A stretch of 64,000 bases of DNA from contig CAJNYU010000030.1 in NCBI GenBank assembly GCA_905331475.1, positions 434,001-498,000 of the forward strand, read 5' to 3'. The stretch is from Rotaria socialis. Lineage: Eukaryota > Rotifera > Eurotatoria > Philodinida > Philodinidae. Position 1 is the stretch's first letter, and each line of letters begins with the position of its first letter. Below, one piece after another: positions 52,169-64,000 of the stretch. The notes under the pieces are model-generated. The model was not told the DNA's origin. It saw nothing but the letters and a program-made list of their open reading frames with translations, and made no database searches. The translations under genes were made by a program, and so were the position numbers.

Positions 52169-55100
52169 ATGACCAGTGTATTAAAAGATAATGGAGGCGG
52201 TGGACAGCCATTACTATTATTACCCACAGGCGAGCAACAGATTGTTGTATGTATTTTGAAATTTTCTCTTTGCGATTATTGTACTTATGATTGTTTTTTA
52301 TTCCCGTCAAGGTTGCTTGTCGTATTCGACCAATGACAGAAGAAGAAATTCTGCAAGGTGGTACCATCATTGCACATAAAGTAGCCGATGATAATGTAAG
52401 TGTGCGTATTATAGTTTAAAGAGCGAAAAACAAATCTTTAGATGGTTGTTCTGCTTGATCCTGAAGAAGATCATGATGATGTTTTACGTGCTAATAGATC
52501 TCGTGAACGAAAATACGTTTTTGATGTTGTATCCGATGCTCGTGCTGATCAACAAGAAGTTTATTCATCAACAGCTAAAATGCTTTTGGGTAGTGTTCTA
52601 GAAGGTTACAATGCAACCGTATTTGCTTATGGAGCTACTGGTAGTAAAACAGAAACATTGAATGAAGTAATTTTGCACTGTTTTTGTCTGCTTGATTTCT
52701 AAATAGGGGCTGGAAAAACTTATACTATGTTGGGTACAGAAAATAATCCAGGTGTTATGTATCGTACATTACATGATTTATTTGTTGAAATAAAAAAATT
52801 TACTGGTAAACGTGAATATCAAGTCTCAATGTCTTATTTAGAAATCTATAATGAATTAATACGTGATTTACTTGCGACATCTTCGTCTTCTTCTTCGTCA
52901 TTTCTTGAATTACGTGAAGATGCAAAAGGTACAATACAAGTTGCAGGTCTCAGTGAAGTTGTTGCTAAAACTCCTGAAGAAGTTATGGAAATGTTACATA
53001 AAGGAAATCGTGCTCGTACACAAGAACCAACTAAAGCGAATAAAACATCATCACGATCACATGCAGTTTTACAAGTTAATATTAAACAACGTGATGTAAC
53101 TAGATCACATACAGAACAAGTTCGATTCGGTAAAACATTTTCTACTTTTTAAATTCCAGCAAGATTTTTATTTTATCATTCGTTTTTGGTTTGGTTTTAT
53201 TTTATTTTAGCGAAACTTTATATGATTGATTTAGCTGGATCAGAACGAGCAGCACAAACACAAAATACAGGGCGTCGAATGATGGAAGGTATTGAATTGT
53301 TCTGAATTCGAGTGCAGAATTCTTTTTGAAATTTGCAATGATATAAAATTTTGTTTATTTTTTGATTCAAATTCGATGAAAAGAAAACAAATGTTAACCT
53401 TATGAATATGTCAATAAAACCAAGATAAACTCTTCAAAATTTTCTTATTTACTTTTCTGTTCATAGGTGCTCACATCAATCGATCATTGCTCGCTTTGGG
53501 AAATTGTATAAATGCTCTAAGTGAAAAGGGCACTACAAAATATGTTAATTATCGTGATAGCAAATTAACACGAATATTAAAAGATTCTCTTGGAGGCAAT
53601 TCTCGTACAGTTATGATTGCACATATTTCACCAGCATCTGTACATTTTGAAGAATCTCGAAATACACTTAATTATGCTGATCGAGCAAAATATATTAAAA
53701 CAAAAGTTTGTTGAATTTACCTTTTTCTTTAATTTCTATAAAATAATTGAAACTCATATTGATTATTAGATTCGCCGAAATGTGATCGACGTATCCTATC
53801 ATATAGCACAATATCAACAGATAATACAAGACTTACGTAATCAAGTTCAATTGTTACGTGATCAACGAGATGAACTTGAAATACGTCTAGCAGCAACAAA
53901 TGAAGCTCGATTCAGTAGACTCAGTGGTATGTTTTATTGCCAGACGAAACTATTCTTTATTTGATATTTAATCTTTTTTTTTGAAAGAAAACAAAAAAGA
54001 CCTCGTTCATCTTACATTGAACTAGACCCCATTGAGGCATTGAAAAGTCTTGAATTCTTATAAACAAAATCACACATGATAGAATTTATTTCTAATTTTA
54101 ACCTTGGAAATACATTAACGTACCAGGAAGCAAATGATTTTTTCCATAAACATCGATTTTCCACTTATTTTACTTTATTGAGAACAAAGAAAAAATTCGC
54201 TTGTTCTACTAAAGTGTAAAATAGTCTTGAAAATAGAAACAATCAATTGCAATTCATTTACGAATAGAATTAGAAATGAAATCGATCGTGACTCAATGAG
54301 TTCATTGATACTCATCGGATTCATGATCATAATCTCTTAGTAATTTGATATTGCGTGTAAAATAATAGAGATAAGAAGATGAATAAATTCCAAACAAAAC
54401 CGTATATATATATATATATATTTAATCATTGACAGATATCTTGTTGAAAAAATCATGAAATAAAACAAAATTGAATTATTCATTTCTCTTTATTGAAATA
54501 GATAATAACACAACGGAACGTCTTCGTATTGAAGAAGGCTTAAAGTTGAAAGAAAATATTCTACAAGTGTATCGTAAACAAATTGATGCTCGCCGAGCAT
54601 TATTGGAAATAGATACTGGACTCATGGATGTTGTTCATGAATGTACACGAAATGAATCAGTTATTGAACAGTAAATTGAAATTGAAATTGAAATTTTGAA
54701 TATGATTTCTATGAATTCTATTCTCTAGTCATGAATCAAATAAAGAAAATAGTCCACGTAATAGTAAAAAATCATCTGAAGAAATGGCTGCTGATGCTGC
54801 TACATCGGATACTGCTGTACAACGAGCACGAGCTGAATTGCGTGTACTTGAACAAGAACGTTCAAAATTAGACAAACAACGTAAAGCACAATTAAAAGAT
54901 TTCGAAGCGTCAAAAGGTGATGCACGTCGACTACTGGAAGTTAGTAGAAGATTATTTATGAAAAATAATTGTCATTATCTTGCGGATTGGTTTGTTTTAT
55001 TGTAGAAAGTAAGAAAAAAAATGAGTACTACCGAACAACGTGAATTATTGAGATTATTAACACAAAATTTCGAATATGAAATGAAAACTATTGAATTACA

Positions 55101-58027
55101 AGCTGATATATTTTCTCGAGATTATTCGATTAAGCACAAAGATTTACAATTGTTACGTATGTCACAACATCGTAGTTTATGTGATACAATAATTTATCAA
55201 CAACGTAAAATTATTCAAGGTAAGTCAGGTTTATTTTTATGATTACGATTACCAACGGTTTCATTAGATAGAAAGCTGAGAGAGAACACAATTTTCCCAA
55301 GAGTCTTTGACATGCAAAAAAAAGGATTATTTTAATGTTTTGAAAGAGATCAACATTTCTTTCAGACATAAATTCCATTGAATATTTAATTGGCTTCAAG
55401 TGCCTTTCTCTTCTTTTGAAAGAAAAGAAAACGTTAATCTACCGTATTTATTCTCTAAACGTGTATAAACATTCATTCACCATGACACGTAGTTACTGAC
55501 AAATCTTGAAAGCTGTTGCTAAAACATTTACTCTTATACCAAAAGAAACAGATTCGTCCTGCCTTTAACTGCATTTTCCCATGGTTTGCATTAGACTCTT
55601 TCTAAGAAAAACAGTACAGTTTTTTAAATCTTCATCTTTTAATGCACTTTAGCCAACGGTACATTTTTAAAAATTCAAATAATGTAAACAACAGGGTACA
55701 ACAATGTCAAAATACATTCTATCGGACTACATTATGCCGAGATCTTTGAAAAATACAGAACGCTCACTTACACCATATTAGAAGATCAATAATCGCGAGG
55801 CACAGAACTAAATGTCGAAAATTGAAAAGTTTCAGTCACTTCTAGTGAATGACTTAGAAGAACACGCTTATTATAGTGTTTTCGTGCATAATGCTTTATA
55901 TACAATAGACCTGAATAATTTGCAAATGTGTAGCATCAAGTATTTTTTAGTTACGTTCATACATATGTTTATGCTAAAATTAATCTTTTACTTTTTTATT
56001 CCTATAGTCAAAATCTAGCGCTATGTTTTGATGATCTCTATGAATTTATGCTCTTACTATTATAATTTCTGCTGACCATAAAAAATTAAAATGCTCGATC
56101 GCAAGCATATTGAGTTTTATTTCTATCATTTAAATAGGCAACTTTTGTTTTGGCTTATCAGCTGAGATAAAATAAACCACTTCAAATAGATGTCGATAGA
56201 TATTAATACTAAAAAACTCCGGCATATAAAAGTTTTGTTTTCTACCAACAAGTAGATTTAATCTATAGACGATAATCTTTTGAGTTTTTGGTTATGAAAT
56301 GAGCTCCTCAAGATAATTTCTATTATTTTAGACAGTAAAGTGTTGATTCCATATGATCTTGGAGAACTTTATCGGTTATATTCCCGAGACGTTGATGAAG
56401 GTCTACTGATGCATGATCTTAAAGGTATATTAAAATGTTTTTCATCTTCGATTTGTCTATACAATGTTGAATATTTCTAGTTCATTCACCACATTCAATA
56501 AACGGTAGTAATAATTCTAATAAATTGACTGTACCAACAACATTACCATTTCTATCACAAATTGCCGAAGAAGATTTAACAAGCGCTTCAACATCAGTAA
56601 CCAGTTTTCATTTACCAACTAATGTTTCTTCTCGGCGTCCTAATCCAACAACATTGTTTCCACATCGTACATTATCCGATCAGGACTTGTTTACACATGT
56701 TAATGATTTTACAAATAATCAAAATGAAGTAGGACAATACTTGTCGTCTATTACAACGAATAAGCCAATATCATATGCGCATTTTAATTTCGATCAATCA
56801 CCAAAACAATTAACGAAAGGAAATTCAATGGTTAGTATGAGTTCTGAAAGTGTTGATGTACCATTATATAATGGTGATGCAACGAATAATAATGCAACAC
56901 GTCGTAAAGTTCATACAACTTCACCGCCCAATGATTCAGCTGCTGAAGCATCTCCATCATTATTTAAAAATAGTAATGTTAGAAATAAAGTTAGACTAAG
57001 AAAACAAACACAAAATATTGCTGCACGTGCTGCACAACGAAGAGCAAATCTTCATCATAAAGAGTTAATGGAAGATATGGGTATGCAATTTTAATGATAA
57101 TAATAATTAATAATAATAATTCATTAACACTATTTATTAGACCCAGCTTTTCCTGCTGAACCTGTTGTATCCAAAGAAAGCAATGCTAGCGCATTTGGTC
57201 TTGAAATTACCGGTGTTAAACCGAAAAAAACAGTGACAATTTATGATCCAACAGTGGTGTGTAACTAACGTTAAGTTTTTCTTTAACTAGGAGATTCCAT
57301 CGTAAAAGTTCAATATTAAAGTCGAAATAGATGAACAAAAAACCAATTAAGTCAATCCAATCAGAGAGTAAATGCAATTCATAGTACTATCTACTGAACC
57401 ATTGTTGACAAAGTTACAGGCAATTCGTTGATTATCTCTCGAAAAATCATAGAGCATTTTTTAAATATAATGTTCAGTTAGAATCTTGACAAACTCTATT
57501 TTTTATCATCGTTCACGTAAATAATACACATCTAAAATCTAAATCAACACTAGACTGAGCAGTTTCCTTAGTATTTCGTTAATGCATAGTGATATGTAAT
57601 GTCGTTAATATTCAACAAAAATCAATTCCTACTGGGACTGAGATCAAGAAGCTAAAGTTGATTATTTACATCTCTACTATTGATTGTTTCACATTCATCA
57701 TATAATTGCTTTTTCTAGTCTTCATATCGAGATGAATTACGTCGCACGAATTCGGATTCACCTGATCTTATTAAAAATCAAACGACAACGAATGGTAAAA
57801 ACACACATCTATTACTTGTTTGAATATCGTTTGTTGTCAATACTCTAGAGTCGTCCAATTCAACATCGTATAATCGTACGGCAAAGAATATGAATAAAAA
57901 ACGATCGATTTGTAAGTTATTGATTTTAATCGATTGATATTTTCTTAAATTTTGCTTTTTAGCTCATGGTTCAACAACAAATAATCGTTCAAATATGCCA
58001 ATGGCTAATACTGTCGTACCACGATAA
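52169..58027 (+). CDS. KIF19: KIF19-like kinesin-8 motor
   Basis: Sixteen exons sum to 2865 nt, 954 residues (human KIF19: 998): 52169-52246, 52312-52395, 52442-52640, 52707-53129, 53211-53288, 53467-53705, 53770-53926, 54502-54670, 54729-54939, 55006-55219, 56332-56424, 56481-57080, 57141-57256, 57719-57794, 57849-57911 and 57963-58027. KIF19 is a plus-end motor that depolymerises microtubules and limits cilium length. The motor (about residues 25-367) has [13 protein letters not shown], the P-loop [11 protein letters not shown] split by an intron, [16 protein letters not shown], switch [14 protein letters not shown], switch [29 protein letters not shown] and [20 protein letters not shown]. 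The neck region [20 protein letters not shown] is KIF19-typical. A coiled-coil segment follows, then a Ser/Thr/Asn-rich tail with a basic patch ([20 protein letters not shown]). Intron 10 is 1.1 kb. Confidence 0.95.
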
Positions 58028-61000
58028 AATTACAAAAAAATAAAAAATAAAGATATTTTGCATTTTTTTTCTTTTTAAAAAAATTACTACTTGTACTATA
58101 TCCATATATATTTTTATTGACGAATGGATAATTTCTTTAGAAAAAACGAATCATTTGCTTTTTTTGTTATTTTTCCTTTTTGATTATGTAATAATTTCTT
58201 TTGTCTGATTGACACTGAAAATTTCACCATCGAAAGAAACTATGATTGATGGTCGTTCCTGTTTTTTGATTGCGATTTAAATATTTTAAACATTCAAATA
58301 GTGTTTTTTGGAAAAGAAAAACATTGAATGATTTAGCGTTAATAGAAAGACTGCGAAATCCCAGGTGGTACAAATACACTAAAAGAAAGAACAACTATGC
58401 CTTGACAAATTGTTTTAGTGATTGATTATTAGTTCTCTGAGACAGTTTCATCAGTAATATAGTATTGGCTATCGAAGTCTTTGAAAGTATCTGATTATTA
58501 GATTAGATAGATGCTATTAGTCCCTTAAAATAAACTAAAGTAAGCAGTAAGAATTGAATGGAGAAACGAAACATTTTTGTTTATTGGTAAAATTATATAT
58601 GAACAATTATGATTGAAATTTCAATATCATCAGAATAGAATAAGCATAAGCACATACTACAGAATACTAGAGATCCTTACTGATCAGAGGTTGGAATATG
58701 GAATTCTTTTTCTCAATCTTGTCTAACATAATCCGAAGACTTGAACAATCAGAATAGAGTAAACTCATGGAGTATTTTTATTAGATTCATGAAAACAATA
58801 GCTGAATATGTATCAAGCATTTTTCCTATTCACTTATATTAATCTCAAGCATGTGATAAGATATTCTTAATTCAACTGTTGCAAGTATAGGCTCGTTCAC
58901 TAAATTGAAGCTAAAAGAAGTAGAATTGGAAGAAACATAAATCCTTATTTATATAGAGAATGACACTTTCAAATCTTCTTTTATTGCATTTACATTGTAC
59001 GGCAATTTAAAAAATCTATGTGATTAGAAAGAAATCATAGGAATTTAAAAAAACAGAAAACATCATTGATAGCAATCAAAAAAATAGTTTCATATCTTTA
59101 TCCATTGAATGATTCCTAGTTGAATTGCAGTCCCATTAATTATATAGTCATCTTGCGTATTGAAATGCGTCCTGTCTGAATTACGAATCCATGCGAAATT
59201 GCTTTCATATTTAAGCCCTTTATTGAATCTTCTCAAGTGATGCTAAACTCGAATGAATGAGAAAAAAAGTTGATATATTCAAAGCAAAATACTAACATTC
59301 ATAATAGGAAATTCCTATATGATGTATCCGCAATTCTATTCATGAAAAGACTTTCATAAAGTAGTAGGCATCGAAACGTAGAACAGGTGTTTATCTTTGA
59401 AGTAAAGCATGTTATTTTAAAATTCTTTATACCATATAAAGTAAAATTTTAACTTCAACAAATTTACTCAAGTATTTCAAGTTTCTAGTTATGTTTTTCA
59501 TCAAAGTAATGTACAAAACCTAACAGAAATATGTGTCATCCAGGTCTTAAAATTCGGCTTTGCACGCGTTTACATCTGCTAGCAGGTTTGTGCGGAATTA
59601 TTTTAAAGAATAATAGTATGTACTATTGCAGAGATGTGCTCGATAAGAAATGTTTAGGAGCGTGGGTCTCTTGTCATTTGCATTGGTACAGAAAAAATCT
59701 TATTCAAACATATCACCGACAGTCAATCTTTCGTTTTCTTATTATTTACTGAATTCCCGTTCCTTCAAAATTCTTAACGAGGTAGCGTCATTATTTCATA
59801 TTAAATATCTTTTGTGCTAAGAATGACTCGTCCTTTTTTGGTTGTGCCAGTGTTGTCGACCTTTGTTTGCATACATGTTGCATCTTTTTTTCATTCTACT
59901 TCTTTTTGTCTACTGATGATGCAACACACTATGTATTTCCCCCCCCCCCCCACCCCTATCTTCCTTTTTCTTTCTATAAATTACTATAGTCAAATCCCAC
60001 TGATTACTGTCTTTTCCATTTTCTTCCATAGAGTTGCTATAATGTCTTCGCACGCATCGAAAACTATTAATTCGATTGGAATTATTCGCCATTGACGGGA
60101 TTGAAAGATTTTCTGTTTGCTTGGATTCAATTTTGTTCACATCTATTCAAAAGAAAACTAGCTCTGATTCGAACTCGGTCCGATTCAAGCAACCCTTATT
60201 CTATCGAATCAATACTAAATACTAAATGAAAAATTATCTCTCCTGATTCACCTAGTTTAAATATTGCAAAGGTAACTAGATTACCTGATTCAAATGATAT
60301 TAAATCGCAAGATTTTTTTATGTGAATTTACAATACTTTAAATATTGATAGCCGCTGTTTTGTTTTTGAATATATATTTGGAGCAAAAACATTCATTCTT
60401 TTAGTTTAATTTAATCGGTCGTTTCTGCATGAGTACTCATGATAATTGTTTCTTTATGTCTCAGTTTCCTACGGAGCGCATTCTGTGTAGTTGTAAGATT
60501 TAATAAAATAGCATAGAATCATCTTCAAATGAGCTACGATCAGATTGACTTATTCTAGATTATTTAATTCAACTACTTCTGCAAAGCGTTGTTAGGAATT
60601 TTCAACAAGTTGACCCATCATGTTGTACATAGTTTTAACGTGAACATAAACTGTTGACAACCGTGTTAATCAGTCTAAAAGTATAGGCGCTGCCATATTA
60701 CCGATTAAAACTAAGGTTTATTTTTGTTCCCAGAAAAAAGTTCTTAGCATAATCATACTCATATTCATTCAGATATATTTAATGTCAATAAGAATTGTAC
60801 TTAATAATAAAGTCTGGTGTGTATTCTTCGACGAACAACCACTTACAATTAATAAGTATGCCGTCCTACCCTTCGTACTTGAAAACCTATCATGAAGGTT
60901 TTATAAATTTATTTATTCATAATAATGAGTTCTCCTTTTTATTTTTATGTTTTGTTATTTCTAGTTATTTAAGTTGTTTTATATTTTATCATGATAAAAA

Positions 61001-62838
61001 GTTTCAGTAATAAAACATTCTTCGGCAAATTTTATTCATCATAAGAGTTATCATTTTTTTCTAGAGCGACATAAATGAGTTTACACATCATGAAAATTTG
61101 ATGTGTAGTCATTGAGTTTATAAAATAAACTTGTCTAAAACAATTTTCGCTTTTTGATTCATTGTTTAAAAAGTTCTTATTACGTTTACGAAAGATAGAG
61201 GAAAATCATTCAAATAAGTCTTTATCATTTGATTATAGTAGCCTATTTCTTAACTACCAATTATTTATTAGCTAAGATGTGATTTGGATAACAATCTGTT
61301 CTTTTTTACTAGAATCAAGAAAAATCATCTTCTGTGCAGAAGCTTAACTGCATGATAGATGTCATTAATGATTATTCTATAGTATACGAACATTGAAAAA
61401 ACTGTTAGAAAAACTTTTATTTCTCATAAAAAATATTTTGCTATCAAGCATCGAAATTTTAACAAGTGTTTGCTAAGAAAAATCCTGATTGGTTCTTTTC
61501 GAGTTTCCTATGAAATTTATTTTGTTTACTTGTTTTGAAAGCTGATATCTAATTTTGTTTTTTTTCTGTTGTTCCGTCCTGATGTTCCTATCTTTTTGAC
61601 TAATTATCTGTCCTACCTCTATAACCCTATTAACCATAGCTTTTAATAATCACTTCAACGCATAATACACTGCGATAATAGCTTCTTTTTCCTTGTAAGA
61701 TATATGTAAGTCAAAATTTGTAGTAATATCTTGTTATTTCTGCATGGTTTTTCCATTTGAGAAAACATCTTTTTTTAACGAAAATCTGCAACAATTGAAT
61801 GGAGTTAAGACTTCAGTTTCTTCAACTGCAGCTAGCCTATTAGTTTATATGCATATTTGATGCGTACATTACTCAATTCGACTTTTTGACACTCATTTCA
61901 AAGCATAATAAATGCCTCCCGCGAAATCTTAGTTTGGATAAAGAATTGAAATTAATTTACTGAGAACTTAATCAAAACTACAGTTTCTCAGTAATCAACC
62001 AATGTAGATACATACGGATAACTAGTTGAATGACTCATGGCCTAAAAATAGAAGAATGTCATGCTTTTAATTAGTTGCCTGCACCTAACAAACTGAAGAC
62101 TTGAAAAATACAATTTGTCAAAATAAACATAGCGTTAGCTCAAGTTATTATTTGCGATCATGTTATTGCACTACGATTATAATGGCGAAGTTGAAGAACA
62201 AAAAATCTAGTTGTACAAGTAGTGTAAGCTATAAATTAAAAAGATTATATTTCTGATAGAATAGAATAAGTTCCTTCTATTAGTGGACGTCTAAGAAATA
62301 AACAATTTGCTTTTTTTTCTTTATCAGCAGCTTAATATGTGTAGAACTGTACAAAATAAAAGATCTTTCGAAAATTCGACTTGCGCACATTTCAATAGGT
62401 TACCAAATGGTAGATATTAAATGTTATGGGTAAATATAAAAGGATCAACTAGAAACATGATTGTTCTATGAGATTGATATGTCTTTTTGTATAAGAAATT
62501 AGTTATTTCTGTAATGTTAGTCATATAAATAGCATCGATAAATTCGTTTGAATGTTGATATATAACCACGTCATGACGCTTGTCGTCCATTGATATAAAC
62601 ATATGAGAAAAATGTACTCAATAATATTCAAAAGTTGAACTAAGTTTGAAACTCCATGTGGCATGTTTGCTGGGTACTATCATTAACATACGTAGTGTAC
62701 ATTGTATTCGGTTTCAATCACATAGATTGCTATCAGTTTTCTTTTCTTATTTTGATAATATTAATAATCGGCGACATCGAGCTAGACTAGATCAATAATC
62801 TATTACTTGTTAATGATCGTATTTTCTATTTTAAATAG
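58028..62838. other. 4.8-kb gap without a recognised gene
   Basis: Stops are frequent in all frames. Frames at 59531-59752 and 59814-60095 lack coding character. The one oddity is a run of 13 C residues at 59939-59951 in AT-rich DNA. The end presumably holds the promoter and any non-coding exon of the phosphatase gene; an AAATAG acceptor-like site directly precedes its ATG. Confidence 0.55.
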
Positions 62839-63947
62839 ATGATGAACAATACTGATGGAGAAAGTATCACCAGTCGTATCACAGGAATGGTTGCTGAATT
62901 CGAGCAATCACGTGACCCTGAGTCAACTGAAATTGGTCGACAATTTATAGTAAAATTTCGAGATGTTACTAAATTATCTATCTTTTGTCTTTATCTCTTT
63001 CAGCAATTACAACGAATAACGATGGCAAATAAAGATATCCTATCTTGTTATGAAGGTGCCAAATTAATAAATCGTATAAAAAATCGTTATAGAGATATCT
63101 TACCGTGTAAGTTAGTATGTAACAGAAGATTATTTTTCTATAAATAATGATTAATTTTTAGATGATCGATATCGAGTCATTCTCCCATCAGACGATGATT
63201 CGGACTATATTAATGCATCTTTTATTCAAGTAATAACTGTTTATTTTGATTGAGTAATATTTCATTAAATTAAATTATTATTTTCATTAAGGATTTATAT
63301 GGTTATCCTCGATATATTGCAGCACAAGGACCAATTGATGCATCATTAAAAGATTTTTTTCATATGATTTGGACTTTTCAAATAACATCAATCATTTGCA
63401 CAGCAATTGATAATGAAGCTGGACGAGTAAGGATTTTCCGTATTTAAATCTTTTTATTGCATGATTTCATTTGGGTTTTAGATGAAATTTCGTCGTTATT
63501 GGCCAGATGATGAAGAAACACTTCAATTTGGTTCTTATCAGATTACTAAAGTAACTTTATTTTTCTTTCGAATTCCATTTTACAACCGATATTCTTTATA
63601 GGATCAATCCAGTAATAAAGCCTATAGTTGTAATGATTATGAAGTGCGTCCACTAATAATGATTTGCGGAGAAATTCAACGACGTATATCATTTTATCAT
63701 TTCCTACAGTGGTTCGATCATGATACACCTGATGATGAATCAGCAATATTTGAGTTACTTTTACGAGTATATGAAGACCGAGATTCGTCAACAAATTCAC
63801 CTATACTAGTACACTGCAGGTTTAAAAAAATGAAAATAGCTTTAATTTTTATCACACTATTTTAATTTTTCTTATTCAAGTGCTGGTTGTGGTCGAACTG
63901 GAAGTATAATAGCAATTGATCTTTGTCGTCTGCTTTTAAATGATGAG
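62839..63947 (+). CDS. Protein tyrosine phosphatase, PTPN12/PEST-like (3' part beyond window)
   Basis: Seven exons are visible: 62839-62949, 63004-63106, 63162-63229, 63292-63426, 63482-63550, 63602-63819 and 63881-63947, the last ending at a GTATAT donor. The gene runs past the window edge. The product dephosphorylates phosphotyrosine. The order of family blocks is KNRYRDILPYDRYRVIL (pTyr loop region), DSDYINASFIQDLYG, YIAAQGPI, FFHMIWTFQ and the catalytic VHCSAGCGRTGS with Cys234. The Cys-Gly-Arg-Thr-Gly loop and the following AIDLCRLLL match the PTPN12/18/22 group best. The WPD loop reads QWFDHDTP at residues 198-205: the acid Asp is kept, but Pro is replaced by Phe. The beta-strand KC-YWP motif is KFRRYWP. 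Activity is likely but may be altered. The start follows an AAATAG site, so an upstream exon is possible. Confidence 0.88.
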
Positions 63948-64000
63948 GTATATAAGCAAAGTCTATTTGATTTTGAGATTTGGATCAAATGAATAGTATC

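Noticed and set aside
52641..52706. Kinesin frame continuing past the P-loop into SKTETLNE then a stop
   Set aside because: This is the intron: splicing GTAGTA to AAATAG restores [11 protein letters not shown].
59531..60095. Two plus-strand frames with Cys or Pro runs
   Set aside because: Composition follows T-rich and C-run DNA; no exon signals or family resemblance.
60155..60190. TTCGAACTC resembling part of a tRNA T-loop
   Set aside because: No A-box or cloverleaf could be drawn around it on either strand.

Overview
The window is AT-rich nuclear DNA from an animal. Its genes are split by many short introns (often 45-70 bp, a few of 0.4-1.4 kb) with GT-AG borders. Animal-specific proteins are present: an HNF4-type nuclear receptor, a KIF19-type kinesin, a CSPP1-like centrosomal protein and a PEST-family tyrosine phosphatase. 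Two families fit a bdelloid rotifer, from memory and without a search: a Thr-stalk membrane protein with a jelly-roll-like ectodomain, and a degenerate MULE-transposase-like gene with the aromatic-rich N-terminal domain common in these animals. Organism assignment is therefore inference. Gene models were joined by hand from ORFs and splice signals; each complete model except the Thr-stalk gene (one exon end unresolved) closes in frame from ATG to stop.

Layout. 1-3975: no gene, but a 0.79-kb foldback repeat. 3976-5921 (-): Thr-stalk membrane protein. 6743-9365 (-) and 9613-10046 (+): mitochondrial chaperonin pair Hsp60/Hsp10, head to head over a 247-bp shared promoter. 10546-13465 (-): PTB-domain-like protein. 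15088-17294 (-): UNC93-like transporter. 18217-21220 (-): GDP-glucose phosphorylase, divergent from 21419-22945 (+) SARNP-like protein. 23079-24249 (+): glyoxylate/hydroxypyruvate reductase, convergent with 24406-25277 (-) short-chain dehydrogenase.

25360-27630: a short foldback repeat and a 1.5-kb element with terminal inverted repeats. 29634-34393 (-): CSPP1-like coiled-coil protein. 35611-35912 (+): small Cys/His protein. 36813-39519 (-): decayed transposase-like gene. 42835-45504 (+): HNF4. 46479-47106 (+): small type I membrane protein. 52169-58027 (+): KIF19-like kinesin-8. 62839 onward (+): protein tyrosine phosphatase cut by the window end. The large gaps (39.5-42.8, 47.1-52.2 and 58.0-62.8 kb) show no convincing coding exons.

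Functional links: Hsp60 and Hsp10 are obligate partners and sit in the same divergent arrangement as in mammals. CSPP1 and KIF19 both act on cilia, which fits a ciliated animal, but they are about 18 kb apart and nothing suggests co-regulation. I found no rRNA, tRNA or CRISPR. The most unusual observations are the run of tiny, all-phase-1 exons encoding the Thr stalk, the P-to-F change in the WPD loop of the phosphatase, the alternative splice outcomes right at the HNF4 AF-2 helix, the two foldback repeats and the 1.5-kb TIR element.
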